Notes: generated by a model from the sequence alone, not told the origin. DNA of 64,000 nt from Variovorax dokdonensis (GCF_030316895.1 NZ_JASZYV010000003.1:930001-994000), one strand, 5' to 3'. Counted from the first letter of the stretch, positions 33,796-45,529 are shown. Numbers and translations are program-made.

Positions 33796-35948
33796 GCGAG
33801 CACCTCCTGCTCGGCGGCGGCTTGTTCAAGGGCACGACGCGCGTCTGCAGTCAACTGCAGAGATGGCGCTCGGCGCACGATTCCATCGAGTTGGTAGATG
33901 CTCGCGACGACGGGTTCGGGCAACGCGCCTTGCGCGATGGCCGGCTGTGCCAAAGTGGCATTGCTCATGCGCTCAGCCGGCACATTGCCGGTGACGCCCG
34001 CGGCTTGCAAGACGTCCGCGGTGCTCTCGTATTCGAACCCGGAAAGCCCCAACAGATTACCCAGCACGCGCAGCACTTTCCAGCCCGGGCGGGCTTCGCC
34101 CATCGGCTTGACCACGGCGTGGAAGCTTTGAACGCGACCTTCGGCATTGACGAAGGAGCCAGGCGTTTCGGAGAACGGGGCGATCGGCAGGAGCACGTCG
34201 CTGAATTCCAAGTTGGACTTGAAGGGGCTCAGCGTGACGACCATCTGTGCTTGCGACAGCGCTTGCGCAGCTTGGGCACCCGCGGCCGAGTCGAACACCG
34301 GCTCGGTGTTCAGCAACAGCACGGCCTTGAGGCCACCTGCCAGCATCTGGCCGGCATTCAGGCCGTCCTTCTGGGGCTGGGCGCCCACGCATTGAGCGCC
34401 GACCGTGTTGGCCGCCTCGGTCAGGTAACCCACCGTTGCGCCGGTCTGAGCACCGATCCAGTTGGCCAAGGCCAGCAAGGCATCGGCCTGCGCGTGATGC
34501 GCGGCTGCGTTGCCCAGCAACACTGCCTTGCGCTCACCGCCCAGCAGCGAGTCGGCCATGGCGCGGGCTGCGTCATCGGCTTCGACGCCCGAGATCGGCG
34601 CGGCCACACCCTTGGCTTGCGCCACGGCAGAAGCAACACGGCCCAGCGCAGCCACCCACTGGGCGGAATCCGTGACGGTCGCGTTGGCCACGGTCATGGC
34701 CCAGGCTTCGCGGTCGGCGAACAACTTGTTCGACGTGATGGCGCTCAGTACCCCGCCCTTGCGGATGGCCTGGCGGATGCGCTGCGCGAACAGCGGATGG
34801 TCCTTGCGCAGGTTCGAACCCACGACCAGCACACGCTGCATCGTCGACAGCGAGGCAATCGAAGTGCCAAGCCAGCGCACGCCCTCGCCTGCCGCGTCGA
34901 ACTGCGCGCGGCGCAGACGGTGATCGATGTTGTCGCTACCCAGGCCGCGGGTCAATTGACCAGCGAGGATCAACTCTTCCAGCGTGCTGTGCGGGCTGAC
35001 CAAGGTACCGATGCTGCCTGCGCCGTGATCGGTCTTGATCTGCTTGAGGCCATTGGCCACGTATTCCAAGGCAGTCTGCCAATCAACGGTCTGCCATTGA
35101 CCGCCCTGCTTGAGCATGGGCTGCGTCAGGCGCTCGGGGCCATTGAGGGCTTCGTACGAGAAGCGGTCGCGATCGGCGATCCAGCACTCGTTGACCTCTT
35201 CGTTCTCGAGCGGCACGACGCGCATCACGCGGCCGCTCTTGACCTGCACGATCAGGTTGGCACCGGTGGAGTCATGTGGGCTGACCGACTTGCGGCGCGA
35301 CAGTTCCCAGGTGCGGGCGCTGTATCGGAATGGCTTGCTCGTCAGCGCACCAACGGGGCAGATGTCGATCATGTTCCCCGAGAGTTCGGAGTCCACGGAC
35401 TGGCCCACGAAGGTTTCGATCTCGGAGTGCTCGCCTCGGTGCGACATGCCCAGTTCCATCACGCCGGCCATCTCCTGGCCGAAGCGCACACAACGGGTGC
35501 AATGGATGCAGCGGCTCATCTCTTCCATGCTGATGAGCGGGCCTACGTCCTTGTGGAAAACAACGCGCTTCTCGTCGTCGTAGCGCGACGCGGAACCGCC
35601 GTAGCCCACCGCCAGGTCCTGCAGTTGGCATTCGCCACCTTGATCGCAGATCGGGCAGTCCAGCGGGTGATTGATGAGGAGGAACTCCATCACCGACTGC
35701 TGGGCCTTGATCGCCTTGTCGCTCTTCGTGCGAACGATCATCCCCTGCGTCACGGGCGTGGCGCAGGCCGGCATCGGCTTGGGTGCCTTCTCGATGTCGA
35801 CCAGGCACATGCGGCAGTTGGCCGCGATGGAAAGCTTCTTGTGATAGCAGAAGTGCGGAATGTAAGTACCGGCCTTGTCGGCCGCATGCATGACCATGCT
35901 GCCTTCGGCGACTTCCACCTTCTTGCCGTCGAGTTCAATTTCAACCAT
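33792..35948 (-). CDS. nuoG: NADH-quinone oxidoreductase subunit G
   Basis: 718-residue iron-sulfur subunit of the peripheral arm. An N-terminal [2Fe-2S] ferredoxin domain ([20 protein letters not shown], with CATPV), then [14 protein letters not shown], the His-ligated cluster region and [17 protein letters not shown], then a molybdopterin-oxidoreductase-like fold without cofactor role. It conducts electrons from NuoF/E to NuoI/B. It lies between nuoF (15 bp) and nuoH (overlap). Confidence 0.95.
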   Translation of the reverse strand: MVEIELDGKKVEVAEGSMVMHAADKAGTYIPHFCYHKKLSIAANCRMCLVDIEKAPKPMPACATPVTQGMIVRTKSDKAIKAQQSVMEFLLINHPLDCPICDQGGECQLQDLAVGYGGSASRYDDEKRVVFHKDVGPLISMEEMSRCIHCTRCVRFGQEMAGVMELGMSHRGEHSEIETFVGQSVDSELSGNMIDICPVGALTSKPFRYSARTWELSRRKSVSPHDSTGANLIVQVKSGRVMRVVPLENEEVNECWIADRDRFSYEALNGPERLTQPMLKQGGQWQTVDWQTALEYVANGLKQIKTDHGAGSIGTLVSPHSTLEELILAGQLTRGLGSDNIDHRLRRAQFDAAGEGVRWLGTSIASLSTMQRVLVVGSNLRKDHPLFAQRIRQAIRKGGVLSAITSNKLFADREAWAMTVANATVTDSAQWVAALGRVASAVAQAKGVAAPISGVEADDAARAMADSLLGGERKAVLLGNAAAHHAQADALLALANWIGAQTGATVGYLTEAANTVGAQCVGAQPQKDGLNAGQMLAGGLKAVLLLNTEPVFDSAAGAQAAQALSQAQMVVTLSPFKSNLEFSDVLLPIAPFSETPGSFVNAEGRVQSFHAVVKPMGEARPGWKVLRVLGNLLGLSGFEYESTADVLQAAGVTGNVPAERMSNATLAQPAIAQGALPEPVVASIYQLDGIVRRAPSLQLTADARRALEQAAAEQEVLA

Positions 35949-35963
35949 GGGGTGTTTCCGGTC

Positions 35964-37307
35964 TCAGACCTTGGCCGCGGCCGGCTTGGCAACATAGCCC
36001 GGGATCATTGCCTCGAACTCGTGCCTGAAATGCTTGATCATCGCGCGCACCGGCATTGCGGCGGCGTCGCCCAATGCGCAGATGGTGCGGCCCTGGATGT
36101 TGTCAGCCACCGAATTGAGCAGGTCCATGTCGGTAGCCTTGCCTTCGCCGCGGTGGATACGGTCGACCAGGCGCCACAGCCAGCCCGTGCCTTCACGGCA
36201 AGGCGTGCACTGACCGCAGGATTCGTGCATGTAGAAGTACGACAGCCGCTTGAGCGACTCGACCATGCACCGGCTGTCGTCCATCACGATGACGGCGCCC
36301 GAGCCCAGCATCGACCCAGCTTTGGCGATGGAGTCGTAGTCCATCGTGCACTCCATCATGATCGAAGCCGGCAGTACCGGAGCGGACGAACCGCCTGGGA
36401 TCACCGCCTTCAGCGTGCGGCCCTTGCGCACGCCACCGGCGAGCTCCAACAGCTTGGAGAACGGCGTGCCCATCGGCACTTCATAGTTGCCCGGCAGTTC
36501 AACGTCACCCGAAACCGAATAGATCTTCGTGCCGCCGTTGTTCGGCTTGCCGCATTCCAGGTAAGCCTGACCACCGTTGTTGATGATCCAGGGCACCGCG
36601 GCGAAAGTCTCGGTGTTGTTGATCGTCGTCGGCTTGCCGTAGAGACCAAAGCTGGCCGGGAACGGCGGCTTGAAGCGCGGCTGGCCCTTCTTGCCTTCCA
36701 GCGATTCGAGCAGCGCGGTTTCTTCTCCGCAGATGTAGGCGCCGAACCCATGCGCAGCATGCAACTGGAAGTTGAAGTTGCTGCCCATGATCTTGTCGCC
36801 CAGGTAGCCGGCGGCACGGGCCTCTTCCAGGGCTTCCTCGAAGCGATCGTAGGTCTGGAAAATCTCGCCGTGGATGTAGTTGTAGCCGATGCTGATGCCC
36901 ATCGCATAGGCGGCGATGGCCATGCCTTCAATGACGATGTGCGGGTTGAATTGAAGGATGTCGCGATCCTTGCAGGTACCCGGCTCGCCCTCGTCCGAGT
37001 TGCACACCAGGTGCTTCTGGCCCGGAAACTGCCTCGGCATGAAGCTCCACTTCAGGCCGGTGGGGAAACCTGCACCACCACGGCCACGCAGGCCTGAACC
37101 CTTGACTTCGGCGATCACCTGGTCGGGCGTCAAACCCTCGGTCAGGATCTTGCGCAGCGCCTTGTAGCCGCCACGCGCCTCATAGTCGGCCAGGCGCCAG
37201 TTGGTGCCATCCAGCCCGGCATAGATCTGGGGCTCGATGTGACGGCCATGAAAGCAGGTCTGGACTCCGGTCGCCTGGAACTGGGCCAACACTTGATCGG
37301 CGTTCAT
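35964..37307 (-). CDS. nuoF: NADH-quinone oxidoreductase subunit F
   Basis: 447-residue NADH- and FMN-binding subunit where electrons enter complex I. Seen: [18 protein letters not shown] (NADH/FMN binding), [14 protein letters not shown], the [15 protein letters not shown] segment, and [15 protein letters not shown] with the later Cys for cluster N3. The start at 37307 shares one base with the nuoE stop (TGATG), which fixes it; the open frame upstream to 37562 is not used. Confidence 0.96.
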   Translation of the reverse strand: MNADQVLAQFQATGVQTCFHGRHIEPQIYAGLDGTNWRLADYEARGGYKALRKILTEGLTPDQVIAEVKGSGLRGRGGAGFPTGLKWSFMPRQFPGQKHLVCNSDEGEPGTCKDRDILQFNPHIVIEGMAIAAYAMGISIGYNYIHGEIFQTYDRFEEALEEARAAGYLGDKIMGSNFNFQLHAAHGFGAYICGEETALLESLEGKKGQPRFKPPFPASFGLYGKPTTINNTETFAAVPWIINNGGQAYLECGKPNNGGTKIYSVSGDVELPGNYEVPMGTPFSKLLELAGGVRKGRTLKAVIPGGSSAPVLPASIMMECTMDYDSIAKAGSMLGSGAVIVMDDSRCMVESLKRLSYFYMHESCGQCTPCREGTGWLWRLVDRIHRGEGKATDMDLLNSVADNIQGRTICALGDAAAMPVRAMIKHFRHEFEAMIPGYVAKPAAAKV

Positions 37308-37846
37308 CACGAAGCACTCCCTTCGACGCTGGCACGCAGGCCATCGACCAATTGGTCCAGCTTGTCGTCGCTCATGAAGCTGCACATGGTGCGATCGTTG
37401 ACCAGCATGACCGGCGAATCGGCGCAGGCGCCGAGGCATTCGCTCTGCTGCAGCGTGAACAGGCCGTCGGCCGTGGTCTCGCCCATCTGGATGCCCAGCT
37501 TCTTCTCGAGGTGGTGCAGCGCATGCTGGCCGTCGCGCAACTGGCACGGTAGGTTCGTGCACACATTGAGCTTGAAGCGGCCAACCGGGCGCTGGTTGTA
37601 CATGTTGTAGAAGGTCGTGACCTCATGCACGGCGATCGGCGCCATGCCGAGATACTCGGCCACTTCGCGCTCGCGCTTCACGCTGACGAAGCCTTCTTCA
37701 TGCTGCACGATGGCCAGGCAGGCCATCACGGCCGATTGCTGTTGGCCCGCTGGATACTTGGCCACTTCGCGGGCAAAGCGCTCCAGCGTGGCAGCCGACA
37801 GCGGCGCGCTGCCGGGACCCTGTTCGGTATTCATGTGCGTACTCAT
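37307..37846 (-). CDS. nuoE: NADH-quinone oxidoreductase subunit E
   Basis: 179-residue thioredoxin-like [2Fe-2S] subunit (cluster N1a) that pairs with NuoF. The four cluster cysteines are in VCTNLPC and CLGAC. The helical N-terminal part ([20 protein letters not shown]) is typical. The start overlaps the nuoD stop by 4 nt (ATGA at 37846-37843). Confidence 0.95.
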   Translation of the reverse strand: MSTHMNTEQGPGSAPLSAATLERFAREVAKYPAGQQQSAVMACLAIVQHEEGFVSVKREREVAEYLGMAPIAVHEVTTFYNMYNQRPVGRFKLNVCTNLPCQLRDGQHALHHLEKKLGIQMGETTADGLFTLQQSECLGACADSPVMLVNDRTMCSFMSDDKLDQLVDGLRASVEGSAS

Positions 37847-39096
37847 CGATCAATCTCGCCGAACACGATGTCCATGGTGCCGATCACAGCCACGGCGTCG
37901 GCAATCATGTGGCCTCGTGCCATTTCGTCCAAAGCCGCCAGGTGGGCGAAGCCGGGCGCACGGATCTTCAGGCGGTAGGGCTTGTTCGCACCATCGCTCA
38001 CGAGGTAGATGCCGAACTCACCCTTGGGATGCTCGACCGCCGCATAAGCTTGACCCGGCGGCACGTGGAAGCCTTCGGTGAAGAGCTTGAAGTGGTGGAT
38101 CAACTCTTCCATGTTGGCCTTCATGGATTCGCGCGAAGGCGGGGCCACCTTGTGGTTGTCGGTGATCACCGGGCCCGGGTTGGCGCGCAGCCACGCCGAA
38201 CACTGCTGGATGATCCGATTGGCCTGGCGCATCTCTTCGACACGGACCAGGTAGCGGTCATAGCAATCTCCAGTCTTGCCCACCGGAACATCGAAGTCCA
38301 TGCGGTCGTAGACGTCGTAAGGCTGCTTCTTGCGCAGATCCCACTCGACGCCGGAGCCACGCAACATGGCTCCGGTAAAGCCCAGATTGAGGGCTCGCTC
38401 GGGCGAAACCACGCCGATGCCGACCGTGCGCTGCTTCCAAATGCGATTGTCGGTGAGCAGCGTCTCGTACTCGTCAACCATCTTCGGAAAGCGCTTGCAG
38501 AAGTCGTCAACGAAATCCAGCATCGAGCCCTGGCGGTTCTCGTTGAGCTTGGCAATCGCCTTGGCATTCTTGATCTTGCTGACCTTGTACTGCGGCATGG
38601 TGTCCGGCAGATCGCGGTACACGCCACCAGGACGGAAGTAGGCCGCGTGCATGCGAGCACCCGACACTGCCTCGTACAAGTCGAACAAGTCTTCCCGCTC
38701 ACGGAAGCAGTAGATGAGCATGTTCATCGCGCCGCAATCCAGCCCGTGCGCACCAAGCCAAAGCAGGTGGTTCAGCAGGCGCGTGATCTCGGCGAACATG
38801 ACGCGGATGTACTGGGCACGCAGCGGCACTTCCAGACCCAGCATCTTTTCGATGGCCAGGCAATACGCGTGCTCGTTGCTCATCATCGAGACGTAGTCCA
38901 GCCGGTCCATATAGGGCAAGGACTGGATGAAAGTGCGCGTCTCGGCCAGCTTTTCGGTGGCGCGGTGCAGCAGGCCAATGTGCGGATCTGCGCGCTGGAT
39001 GACTTCGCCATCGAGCTCGAGCACCAGGCGCAACACGCCGTGCGCCGCCGGGTGCTGTGGCCCGAAGTTGAGTGTGTAGTTCTTGATTTCAGCCAT
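37843..39096 (-). CDS. nuoD: NADH-quinone oxidoreductase subunit D
   Basis: 417-residue 49-kDa subunit with a hydrogenase-like fold that builds the quinone site. Seen: [51 protein letters not shown] and the C-terminal [10 protein letters not shown], all conserved. NuoC and NuoD are separate here, not fused as in Escherichia coli. Start at 39096, 14 bp after nuoC. Confidence 0.96.
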   Translation of the reverse strand: MAEIKNYTLNFGPQHPAAHGVLRLVLELDGEVIQRADPHIGLLHRATEKLAETRTFIQSLPYMDRLDYVSMMSNEHAYCLAIEKMLGLEVPLRAQYIRVMFAEITRLLNHLLWLGAHGLDCGAMNMLIYCFREREDLFDLYEAVSGARMHAAYFRPGGVYRDLPDTMPQYKVSKIKNAKAIAKLNENRQGSMLDFVDDFCKRFPKMVDEYETLLTDNRIWKQRTVGIGVVSPERALNLGFTGAMLRGSGVEWDLRKKQPYDVYDRMDFDVPVGKTGDCYDRYLVRVEEMRQANRIIQQCSAWLRANPGPVITDNHKVAPPSRESMKANMEELIHHFKLFTEGFHVPPGQAYAAVEHPKGEFGIYLVSDGANKPYRLKIRAPGFAHLAALDEMARGHMIADAVAVIGTMDIVFGEIDR

Positions 39097-39110
39097 GGAA
39101 CTCGTGCGCC

Positions 39111-39722
39111 TCAGTGAAGGCCGCTGCCGTACTTGTCTTCGCGGATCACGCGCGGCGTGATTTCGCGCGGCTCGATGGTCACCGGCTGATAGATCACGCG
39201 CTTCGCCTCGGGGTCGTAGCGCATTTCCACATGACCCGAGATCGGGAAATCCTTGCGGAAGGGGTGGCCGATGAAACCGTAATCCGTCAGGATTCGGCGC
39301 AGATCTTCGTGCCCTTCGAACACGATGCCATAGAGATCGAATGCCTCGCGCTCGAACCACACAGCCGCGTTCCAGATGGCACTGACAGAGTCGACCACCG
39401 GCAGATCATCGTCAGGCGCAAAAACAGTCAGGCGCACGCGTTGATTGAGGGCCACGGACAGCAGGTGGCTCACCACGCCGAAGCGCAAGCCCTCCCATTC
39501 GCCGTCGCGGTAGCTGGAGTAATCCATGCCGCAAAGGTCGATCAACTGCTCGAACCGGCAGCCCGGCGCGTCGCGCAACAGGCGGGCCACTTCCAGATAG
39601 TCAGCCGCGTCCACCACCAGGTTGACTTCACCCAACTCGACGCTGACGCGCTTGGCTTTGCTGCCCAGCACCTCAACCAAGGTGGCCTGCAAGGATTCAG
39701 GGGAAATTGCGAAATCGCTCAT
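39111..39722 (-). CDS. nuoC: NADH-quinone oxidoreductase subunit C
   Basis: 203-residue 30-kDa subunit of the peripheral arm. The signature is [27 protein letters not shown] with GHPFRKDFP. Start at 39722 (MSDFAISPE); a second ATG three codons upstream (39731) is also possible and would nearly abut nuoB. Confidence 0.95.
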   Translation of the reverse strand: MSDFAISPESLQATLVEVLGSKAKRVSVELGEVNLVVDAADYLEVARLLRDAPGCRFEQLIDLCGMDYSSYRDGEWEGLRFGVVSHLLSVALNQRVRLTVFAPDDDLPVVDSVSAIWNAAVWFEREAFDLYGIVFEGHEDLRRILTDYGFIGHPFRKDFPISGHVEMRYDPEAKRVIYQPVTIEPREITPRVIREDKYGSGLH

Positions 39723-39738
39723 CGTCGGCATCCGCGTC

Positions 39739-40218
39739 TCAAGCGCGCGCAATGGTGTTGGTGCGGCGGATCTTCTGCTGCAGCTGAATGATTCCGTAGA
39801 GCAGCGCCTCTGCCGTCGGCGGACAGCCAGGCACATACACGTCGACGGGAACGATGCGGTCGCAGCCACGCACCACCGAATAGCTGTAGTGATAGTAGCC
39901 ACCGCCGTTGGCGCAGGAGCCCATCGAGAGCACCCAGCGCGGCTCCGGCATCTGGTCGTAAACCTTGCGCAATGCCGGCGCCATCTTGTTGCACAGCGTG
40001 CCGGCCACGATCATGAGATCGGACTGGCGAGGGCTGGGACGGAACAGCATGCCAAAGCGATCGATGTCGTAGCGAGCCGCACCCGCATGCATCATTTCGA
40101 CCGCGCAGCATGCAAGACCGAAAGTCATCGGCCACAGCGAGCCGGTCTTGGCCCAGTTCACCACGGTGTCGTACGTCGTGGTGACAAAGCCTTCTTTCAA
40201 AACGCCATCAAGGGCCAT
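39739..40218 (-). CDS. nuoB: NADH-quinone oxidoreductase subunit B
   Basis: 159-residue subunit with cluster N2, the last iron-sulfur centre before quinone. The tandem cysteines in [10 protein letters not shown] and later cysteines in [10 protein letters not shown] and [12 protein letters not shown] are the four ligands. The start is 15 bp after the nuoA stop. Confidence 0.96.
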   Translation of the reverse strand: MALDGVLKEGFVTTTYDTVVNWAKTGSLWPMTFGLACCAVEMMHAGAARYDIDRFGMLFRPSPRQSDLMIVAGTLCNKMAPALRKVYDQMPEPRWVLSMGSCANGGGYYHYSYSVVRGCDRIVPVDVYVPGCPPTAEALLYGIIQLQQKIRRTNTIARA

Positions 40219-40233
40219 TTGCTTAGTTCCTCG

Positions 40234-40593
40234 TCATTCCCAGTCAAGGGCGCCTTTTTTCCACTCGTAGACGAAGCCCACGACGAGGATGGCCAGGAAA
40301 ATCATCATGGCCCAGAAGCCAACAGCGCCGATCTCCTTGAGCGCAATGGCCCAGGGAAAGAGAAATGCAATTTCAAGATCGAACAGGATGAAGAGGATGG
40401 CGACCAGGTAGTAGCGCACATCGAACTTCATGCGGGCGTCCTCGAAGGCTTCGAAGCCGCATTCGTATGGGGAGTTTTTCTTGTCGTCAGGGCGATTGGG
40501 GCCCAACAAGAAACCGAGGACCTGCGGTGCAACTCCTACACCGACACCGACCAGGATGAACAAAAGGACGGGGAGATAGGAATCGAGGGTCAT
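40234..40593 (-). CDS. nuoA: NADH-quinone oxidoreductase subunit A
   Basis: 119-residue membrane subunit with three helices, first gene of the 14-gene complex I set. [21 protein letters not shown] is the conserved loop, with the Cys that is exposed in the deactive state of related enzymes. The start at 40593 is chosen because the extension to 40689 runs into the tRNA-Leu. The ribosome site is weak (AAAGAA), and a 12-bp hairpin lies 21 nt upstream of the start. Confidence 0.94.
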   Translation of the reverse strand: MTLDSYLPVLLFILVGVGVGVAPQVLGFLLGPNRPDDKKNSPYECGFEAFEDARMKFDVRYYLVAILFILFDLEIAFLFPWAIALKEIGAVGFWAMMIFLAILVVGFVYEWKKGALDWE

Positions 40594-40614
40594 CGGGGGT
40601 TCTTTACCGCTTGC

Positions 40615-40642
40615 CACCGGCAGGAAGGAATTCCTGCCGGTG
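40615..40642 (-). other. Perfect hairpin between tRNA-Leu and nuoA
   Basis: 12-bp perfect arms CACCGGCAGGAA / TTCCTGCCGGTG with a 4-nt loop, beginning 5 nt after the tRNA CCA end in the direction of transcription and ending 21 nt before the nuoA start. There is no T-run, so transcription probably continues into nuoA. It may mark a processing site or protect the nuo mRNA 5' end once the tRNA is cut out. Confidence 0.6.
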
Positions 40643-40647
40643 AGATT

Positions 40648-40732
40648 TGGTGCCGTCGGCGAGACTCGAACTCGCACAGCTTTCGCCACTACCCCCTCAA
40701 GATAGCGTGTCTACCAATTTCACCACGACGGC
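40648..40732 (-). tRNA. tRNA-Leu (anticodon GAG)
   Basis: 85-nt class II tRNA with encoded CCA (complement of 40648-40650). Acceptor arms GCCGTCG / CGACGGC pair fully with discriminator A. The anticodon stem CTATC / GGTAG holds the loop TTGAGGG, so the anticodon is GAG (reads CUU/CUC). The variable arm and T-loop (GTTCGAGTC) are normal. It lies between secG and nuoA on the same strand, as is usual for this group. Confidence 0.95.
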
Positions 40733-40740
40733 TGTATTCG

Positions 40741-40799
40741 TGTGCCCGGATGGCATGAGGTACCGAGGCGAGTACCTCTGGCTTTTGGCTTTCCGGACA
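40741..40799 (-). other. Branched hairpin between secG and tRNA-Leu
   Basis: Perfect 7-bp inverted repeat GAGGTAC (40757-40763) / GTACCTC (40772-40778), enclosed by a weaker outer pairing CCGGA (40746-40750) / TCCGG (40792-40796). It ends 8 nt before the tRNA 5' end. No T-run follows. It may separate secG mRNA from the tRNA precursor; function not shown. Confidence 0.45.
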
Positions 40800-40860
40800 G
40801 CTTTAGAGTTTACCCTGAAATGCGGTCGTTTCCGTCACGACTGCACACAAGTTCACCAAC

Positions 40861-41307
40861 TCATTTGTTTGGGATCTGATCGGCACTGCCAGACGCCGGT
40901 GCTTTTGCGCCCGCGGGCTGCCCTGCAGCGGCGCCCGTCGAGGGAGCGGCAGCCGGCTTCTGGCTTGCGCCAGCCGGAATTTCAGAGGCAGGCGCGACAG
41001 GTGCAGCCGCCGGAGCCGCTGGGGCCTGGGTCGCTGCGCGCTCGAGCAAGCTGTCGCCGCCGGCCGGACGCGAGTGCCCCAGGTAAGCCAGGCCCAACGT
41101 GCATCCAAAGAACACCACTGCCAGGGCCGCCGTCGTGCGCGACAGGAAGTTGGCGCTGCCACTGGCGCCAAACAGGCTACCTGCACTGCCACTGCCGAAG
41201 GCAGCGCCCATATCCGCCCCCTTGCCATGCTGAAGAAGGATCAGGCCAATCATTGCCAGGGCTGCCAGCATTTGGACGCCGACCAGCAAATTCATCATCA
41301 CGTTCAT
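40861..41307 (-). CDS. secG: Preprotein translocase subunit SecG
   Basis: 148-residue subunit of the SecYEG channel. Two hydrophobic segments (about 5-25 and 57-77) flank the conserved cytoplasmic loop HGKGADMGAAFGSGSAGSLFGASGSANFLSR. The C-terminal about 65 residues form an Ala/Pro/Gly-rich low-complexity tail (PAAPAAAPVAPA...), longer than in enteric SecG. It lies between tpiA and tRNA-Leu on the same strand, 34 bp after tpiA. Confidence 0.93.
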   Translation of the reverse strand: MNVMMNLLVGVQMLAALAMIGLILLQHGKGADMGAAFGSGSAGSLFGASGSANFLSRTTAALAVVFFGCTLGLAYLGHSRPAGGDSLLERAATQAPAAPAAAPVAPASEIPAGASQKPAAAPSTGAAAGQPAGAKAPASGSADQIPNK

Positions 41308-41341
41308 TCGTTCTTACTCCGGATTTCTTGTTTCTTGGGTA

Positions 41342-42124
41342 TCAGGGGCGGACGCCAGCTTTTGCGACGTCGTTCGCGGCAGCAATGATCTGCAGGAAGT
41401 CGGCCGACTTCAGGGACGCGCCGCCGATCAGGCCACCGTCGATATCGGGCTGGGCCAGCAACTGTGGCGCGTTGGCAGCATTCATGCTGCCACCGTAAAG
41501 GATACGAATGCCGGCGGCATGGTCGCCAGCTGCGTGGTGCAATTGAGCGCGCAGCAAATGGTGCACTGCCTGCGCCTGCTCGGGCGTGGCGGTCTTACCA
41601 GTGCCGATGGCCCACACCGGCTCATACGCGACGACGATCTCGCTGATGCAGTGACCGTTGTCGTGAATGACGGCCGCCAACTGCCGCTTGACCACCTCTT
41701 CGGTCTGACCGGCCTCGCGCTCGGCGAGCGTCTCGCCGACGCAGACGATGGGCGTGATGCCGTGTCGGAGGGCCATCGCCGTCTTGGCAGAAACGACTTC
41801 GTCGCGCTCGCCGTGGTACTGGCGACGCTCCGAGTGACCTACGATTGCATAACGGACACCGAACTCCTGGAGCATCGCCGCCGACTGCTCGCCGGTGTAT
41901 GCCCCGCTCGGATGTGCAGAGACGTCTTGCGCGCCGAGCGCGATCGCGCTGCCACTGACGATCCCGCCCACCTGGGCAAGGTAGGGACCGGGGACGCAAA
42001 CGGCGACATCGCACACGGACGCACCCAGACCTTCCAGCACCGCCTTGAGCAAGGTCTCATTGGAAGCCAGGCTGGCGTTCATCTTCCAGTTGCCGGCAAT
42101 CAGTTTGCTCTTGTGAACCGTCAT
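41342..42124 (-). CDS. tpiA: Triosephosphate isomerase
   Basis: 260-residue glycolytic enzyme that interconverts dihydroxyacetone phosphate and glyceraldehyde 3-phosphate. Catalytic pieces are present: AGNWKMN (Lys), IVGHSERR (His), [15 protein letters not shown] (Glu and loop 6) and [10 protein letters not shown] (phosphate binding). Start at 42124, 4 bp after the quinone oxidoreductase stop, so probably cotranscribed. Confidence 0.96.
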   Translation of the reverse strand: MTVHKSKLIAGNWKMNASLASNETLLKAVLEGLGASVCDVAVCVPGPYLAQVGGIVSGSAIALGAQDVSAHPSGAYTGEQSAAMLQEFGVRYAIVGHSERRQYHGERDEVVSAKTAMALRHGITPIVCVGETLAEREAGQTEEVVKRQLAAVIHDNGHCISEIVVAYEPVWAIGTGKTATPEQAQAVHHLLRAQLHHAAGDHAAGIRILYGGSMNAANAPQLLAQPDIDGGLIGGASLKSADFLQIIAAANDVAKAGVRP

Positions 42125-42128
42125 GCTT

Positions 42129-43136
42129 TCAGTTTCCTTGCCAGTTCAGCACGATCTTCCCGATGTGCTGATTCGATTCCATCAATGCGTGCGCCTGTGA
42201 TGCTCCGCTAGGTTCGCCAGCAGCAGCGAACGTGCTGTGGATCACGGGTCGCACGGCTCCGCTTTCCAGCAGCGGCCACACCTTCTCGCGCAGGGACTTG
42301 GCAATGGCCCCCTTGAATTCCACCGGGCGCGGACGCAAGGTCGAGCCCGTGATGACCAGCCGGCGACGCAGGACCTGCCCGGCATCGAAGCCGCTTTTGA
42401 CACCCCCCTGAATCGCAATGATCACGAGTCGACCGTCATCGGCCAGGCAACTGACTTCGCGCGCCACGTACTCGCCAGCGACCATGTCCAGGATCACGTC
42501 CGCCCCTTTGCCGCTCGTGAGGCGCTTGACCTCTTCGGCAAAGTCGGCCGTCTTGTAATTGATGGCGTGATCCGCGCCAAGGCGCTTGCACGCCTCGCAC
42601 TTTTCATCGCTTCCCGCCGTGGCGATCACTGTCGCACCCAGAGCCTTGCCGAGTTGAATGGCAGTGACGCCGATTCCGCTCGTACCGCCCTGGATCAGCA
42701 GGGTCTCGCCTTTTTGCAGGCGACCGCGATCGAAGACATTGCTCCACACGGTAAAGAACGTCTCTGGCAACGAGGCCGCCTCGATGTCACTCCAGCCCTT
42801 GGGAACCGGCAGGCACTGCGCCACGGGAGCGACGCACAATTGCGCGTAGCCGCCGCCAGCCACGAGCGCGCACACGCGGTCACCCACCTTCAGCCCAGCC
42901 TCTCGCATGGCCGCCTCGTCGCCCGAGACAATTTCGCCTGCGACCTCCAACCCTGGAAGGTCAGACGCACCCGGCGGAACCGGGTAGTGGCCTTTGCGCT
43001 GAAGCACGTCTGGCCGGTTCACGCCGCTGGCCGAAACGCGGATCAGCAGTTCGCCCGATCCGGCAGCCGGATCGGGACGCTCGACTTCACGAAGTACCTC
43101 GGGGGCACCGTAGGACGCAATTTCAATGGCTTTCAT
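42129..43136 (-). CDS. NAD(P)H-quinone oxidoreductase (zinc-free MDR, PIG3/QOR type)
   Basis: 335-residue medium-chain reductase. The N terminus [21 protein letters not shown], the [22 protein letters not shown] stretch and the nucleotide site [30 protein letters not shown] are typical of the PIG3 branch of quinone oxidoreductases, which reduce quinones with NADPH and lack the catalytic zinc. It lies between pnp and tpiA in the conserved order. The physiological substrate is unknown. Confidence 0.9.
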   Translation of the reverse strand: MKAIEIASYGAPEVLREVERPDPAAGSGELLIRVSASGVNRPDVLQRKGHYPVPPGASDLPGLEVAGEIVSGDEAAMREAGLKVGDRVCALVAGGGYAQLCVAPVAQCLPVPKGWSDIEAASLPETFFTVWSNVFDRGRLQKGETLLIQGGTSGIGVTAIQLGKALGATVIATAGSDEKCEACKRLGADHAINYKTADFAEEVKRLTSGKGADVILDMVAGEYVAREVSCLADDGRLVIIAIQGGVKSGFDAGQVLRRRLVITGSTLRPRPVEFKGAIAKSLREKVWPLLESGAVRPVIHSTFAAAGEPSGASQAHALMESNQHIGKIVLNWQGN

Positions 43137-43237
43137 GATCCCTCTGGCGACGAAGCCGCCAGCGTGTTAACGCGGGCGGCTGAGTTGGCAAAGAATACCG
43201 AGAGTGATGCCCCGCCACACAGGCGAGGCACGCACTG

Positions 43238-45511
43238 TCAGCCCTGCTGGCCGGGTTCGGCGTCGCCAGACGGCTGCTGTTGCTGCTGGTTGACCGAAGC
43301 GTCGTTATTGCCTTCGACGTTGCTGGCACGTGGCGCGCGTTCCTCGCGCGGAGGACGCTCGCGACGGTCACCGCGTTCGCCACGCTCACCCCGCTCGCCG
43401 CCTTCCGGCATGCCAGCCGGTCGCTCGGCCAGAGCCTTCATAGAAAGCTTGACGCGCCCCTTGTCATCGGTCTCGAGGACCTTGACCTTCACGATCTGGC
43501 CTTCGCTGAGGTAGTCGCTGACCTTCTCCACACGTTCGTGCGCGATCTGGCTGATGTGCAGCAGGCCGTCCTTGCCGGGCAGCAGATTGATCAGCGCGCC
43601 GAAGTCCAAGATCTTGGTGACCGGGCCTTCGTAGACCTTGCCGATTTCCACCTCTGCCGTGATCTGCTCGATACGGCGCTTGGCCTCCTCGGCCTTGGCG
43701 CCATCGGTAGCGGCGATCGTGATCGTGCCGTCTTCCTCGATGTTGATCTGCGTGCCGGTTTCGTCGGTCAGCGCACGGATCACGGCGCCGCCCTTGCCGA
43801 TCACGTCCCGGATTTTTTCCGGATTGATCTTCATCGTATAGAGCTTGGGCGCGAAGTTGGACACCTCGGTCTTGGCCTCGCCCATCGCGTCCTGCATCTT
43901 GCCCAGGATGTGCATGCGTGCCTCCTTGGCCTGCGCCAGAGCGACTTGCATGATCTCCTTCGTGATGCCCTGGATCTTGATGTCCATCTGCAGCGCGGTG
44001 ATGCCGTTGGTCGTACCGGCCACCTTGAAGTCCATGTCGCCAAGGTGATCTTCGTCGCCCAGGATGTCGGTCAGCACGGCGAAGCGGTTTTCTTCCTTGA
44101 TCAGGCCCATGGCGATGCCTGCCACGTGCGCCTTCAAGGGCACACCGGCGTCCATCATCGACAGGCAGCCACCGCAGACCGACGCCATCGACGATGAGCC
44201 GTTGGACTCGGTGATCTCCGACACGACGCGGATGGTGTAAGGAAACTCGTCCTTCTTCGGCAATACGGCCACAAGGGCACGCTTGGCCAGGCGGCCATGG
44301 CCGACTTCCCGGCGCTTGGTCGAGCCCATGCGACCCACTTCGCCAGTGGCAAAGGGAGGCATGTTGTAGTGGAAGAGGAAATTGTCTTCGTATTCGCCCG
44401 CCAGAGCGTCGATGCGCTGCGCGTCGCGCTCCGTGCCCAAGGTGGTCACCACCAGGGCCTGCGTTTCGCCGCGGGTGAACAAAGCGGAGCCGTGCGTACG
44501 GGGCAGCACGGCGTTGCGGATTTCGATCGGGCGAACGGTGCGCGTATCACGACCGTCGATGCGCGGCTCGCCGGCCAGAATCTGGCTGCGCACGATCTTG
44601 GCTTCGAGTTCGAACATGAGGTCGCCGACCTTGGCGGCATCGACCGCTTCGCCGGACTCACCCAGAGCAGCGAGCACATCGGCCTGCGCCTGGCGCAAGG
44701 CCTGGGTACGAGCCTGCTTGCTGCGAATCTGGTAGGCGGAGCGCAGCTTTTCTTCGGCCACGGCGGTGACCCTGGAGATGAAAGCCTCGTCCTTAGCGGC
44801 GGGCTGCCAGTCCCAGACAGGCTTGCCGGCGTCGCGGGTCAGTTCGTGGATGGCCTCGATGGCAACGCGGGCCTGGTCGTGGCCGAAAACCACACCGCCG
44901 AGCATCACTTCTTCGGACAACTGCAGGGCTTCGGATTCGACCATCAGCACGGCAGCTTCGGTGCCGGCGACGACCAGATCCATCTGCGAGTCCTGGCGAG
45001 CCGTCTTGCCTGGGTTGAGCACGTACTGACCATTGATGTAGCCCACGCGCGCAGCACCGATCGGGCCGCTGAACGGAATGCCGGAGATCGAGAGTGCGGC
45101 GCTGACGCCGATCATGGCGGCGATGTCGGCATCCACCTCGGGGTTGAGCGACAACGTGTGGATGACCACATGCACTTCGTTCAGGAAACCTTCGGGGAAC
45201 AGCGGGCGGATCGGCCGATCGATCAGACGCGACGTCAGGGTTTCAAGTTCGCTGGGCTTGGCTTCACGCTTGAAGAAACTGCCGGGAATCTTGCCCGCCG
45301 CGTAGGTCTTCTCGATGTAGTCGACCGTCAGCGGAAAGAAGTCCTGACCCGGCTTGGCGCTCTTGGAGGCCACCACGGTAGCCAGCACAACGGTGCCGTC
45401 GATGTCCACCACCACTGCGCCCGTGGCCTGACGGGCGATCTCACCCGTTTCCATGACGACGGTCTTGTCGCCCCACTGGAAGGACTTGGTGACTTTATTG
45501 AAAAGGCTCAT
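43238..45511 (-). CDS. pnp: Polyribonucleotide nucleotidyltransferase (PNPase)
   Basis: 757-residue 3'-5' exoribonuclease that uses phosphate. Two RNase PH cores (about 15-230 and 315-545), with [26 protein letters not shown] and [21 protein letters not shown], then a KH domain ([20 protein letters not shown]) and an S1 domain ([28 protein letters not shown]). The last about 55 residues are a disordered tail with RGER repeats and a run of five glutamines, longer than in enterobacteria. Start at 45511 has AAGGAG upstream; the frame to 45607 is leader sequence. It follows rpsO across a terminator and a structured leader. Confidence 0.96.
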   Translation of the reverse strand: MSLFNKVTKSFQWGDKTVVMETGEIARQATGAVVVDIDGTVVLATVVASKSAKPGQDFFPLTVDYIEKTYAAGKIPGSFFKREAKPSELETLTSRLIDRPIRPLFPEGFLNEVHVVIHTLSLNPEVDADIAAMIGVSAALSISGIPFSGPIGAARVGYINGQYVLNPGKTARQDSQMDLVVAGTEAAVLMVESEALQLSEEVMLGGVVFGHDQARVAIEAIHELTRDAGKPVWDWQPAAKDEAFISRVTAVAEEKLRSAYQIRSKQARTQALRQAQADVLAALGESGEAVDAAKVGDLMFELEAKIVRSQILAGEPRIDGRDTRTVRPIEIRNAVLPRTHGSALFTRGETQALVVTTLGTERDAQRIDALAGEYEDNFLFHYNMPPFATGEVGRMGSTKRREVGHGRLAKRALVAVLPKKDEFPYTIRVVSEITESNGSSSMASVCGGCLSMMDAGVPLKAHVAGIAMGLIKEENRFAVLTDILGDEDHLGDMDFKVAGTTNGITALQMDIKIQGITKEIMQVALAQAKEARMHILGKMQDAMGEAKTEVSNFAPKLYTMKINPEKIRDVIGKGGAVIRALTDETGTQINIEEDGTITIAATDGAKAEEAKRRIEQITAEVEIGKVYEGPVTKILDFGALINLLPGKDGLLHISQIAHERVEKVSDYLSEGQIVKVKVLETDDKGRVKLSMKALAERPAGMPEGGERGERGERGDRRERPPREERAPRASNVEGNNDASVNQQQQQPSGDAEPGQQG

Positions 45512-45529
45512 GTTTGCTCCTTGTTGTGA

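Noticed and set aside
33822..37097. A 1091-codon open frame on the plus strand
   Set aside because: It is antisense to nuoG and nuoF, which have complete cluster motifs; its translation is His/Arg/Gln-rich without any domain. High GC at third positions opens such frames.
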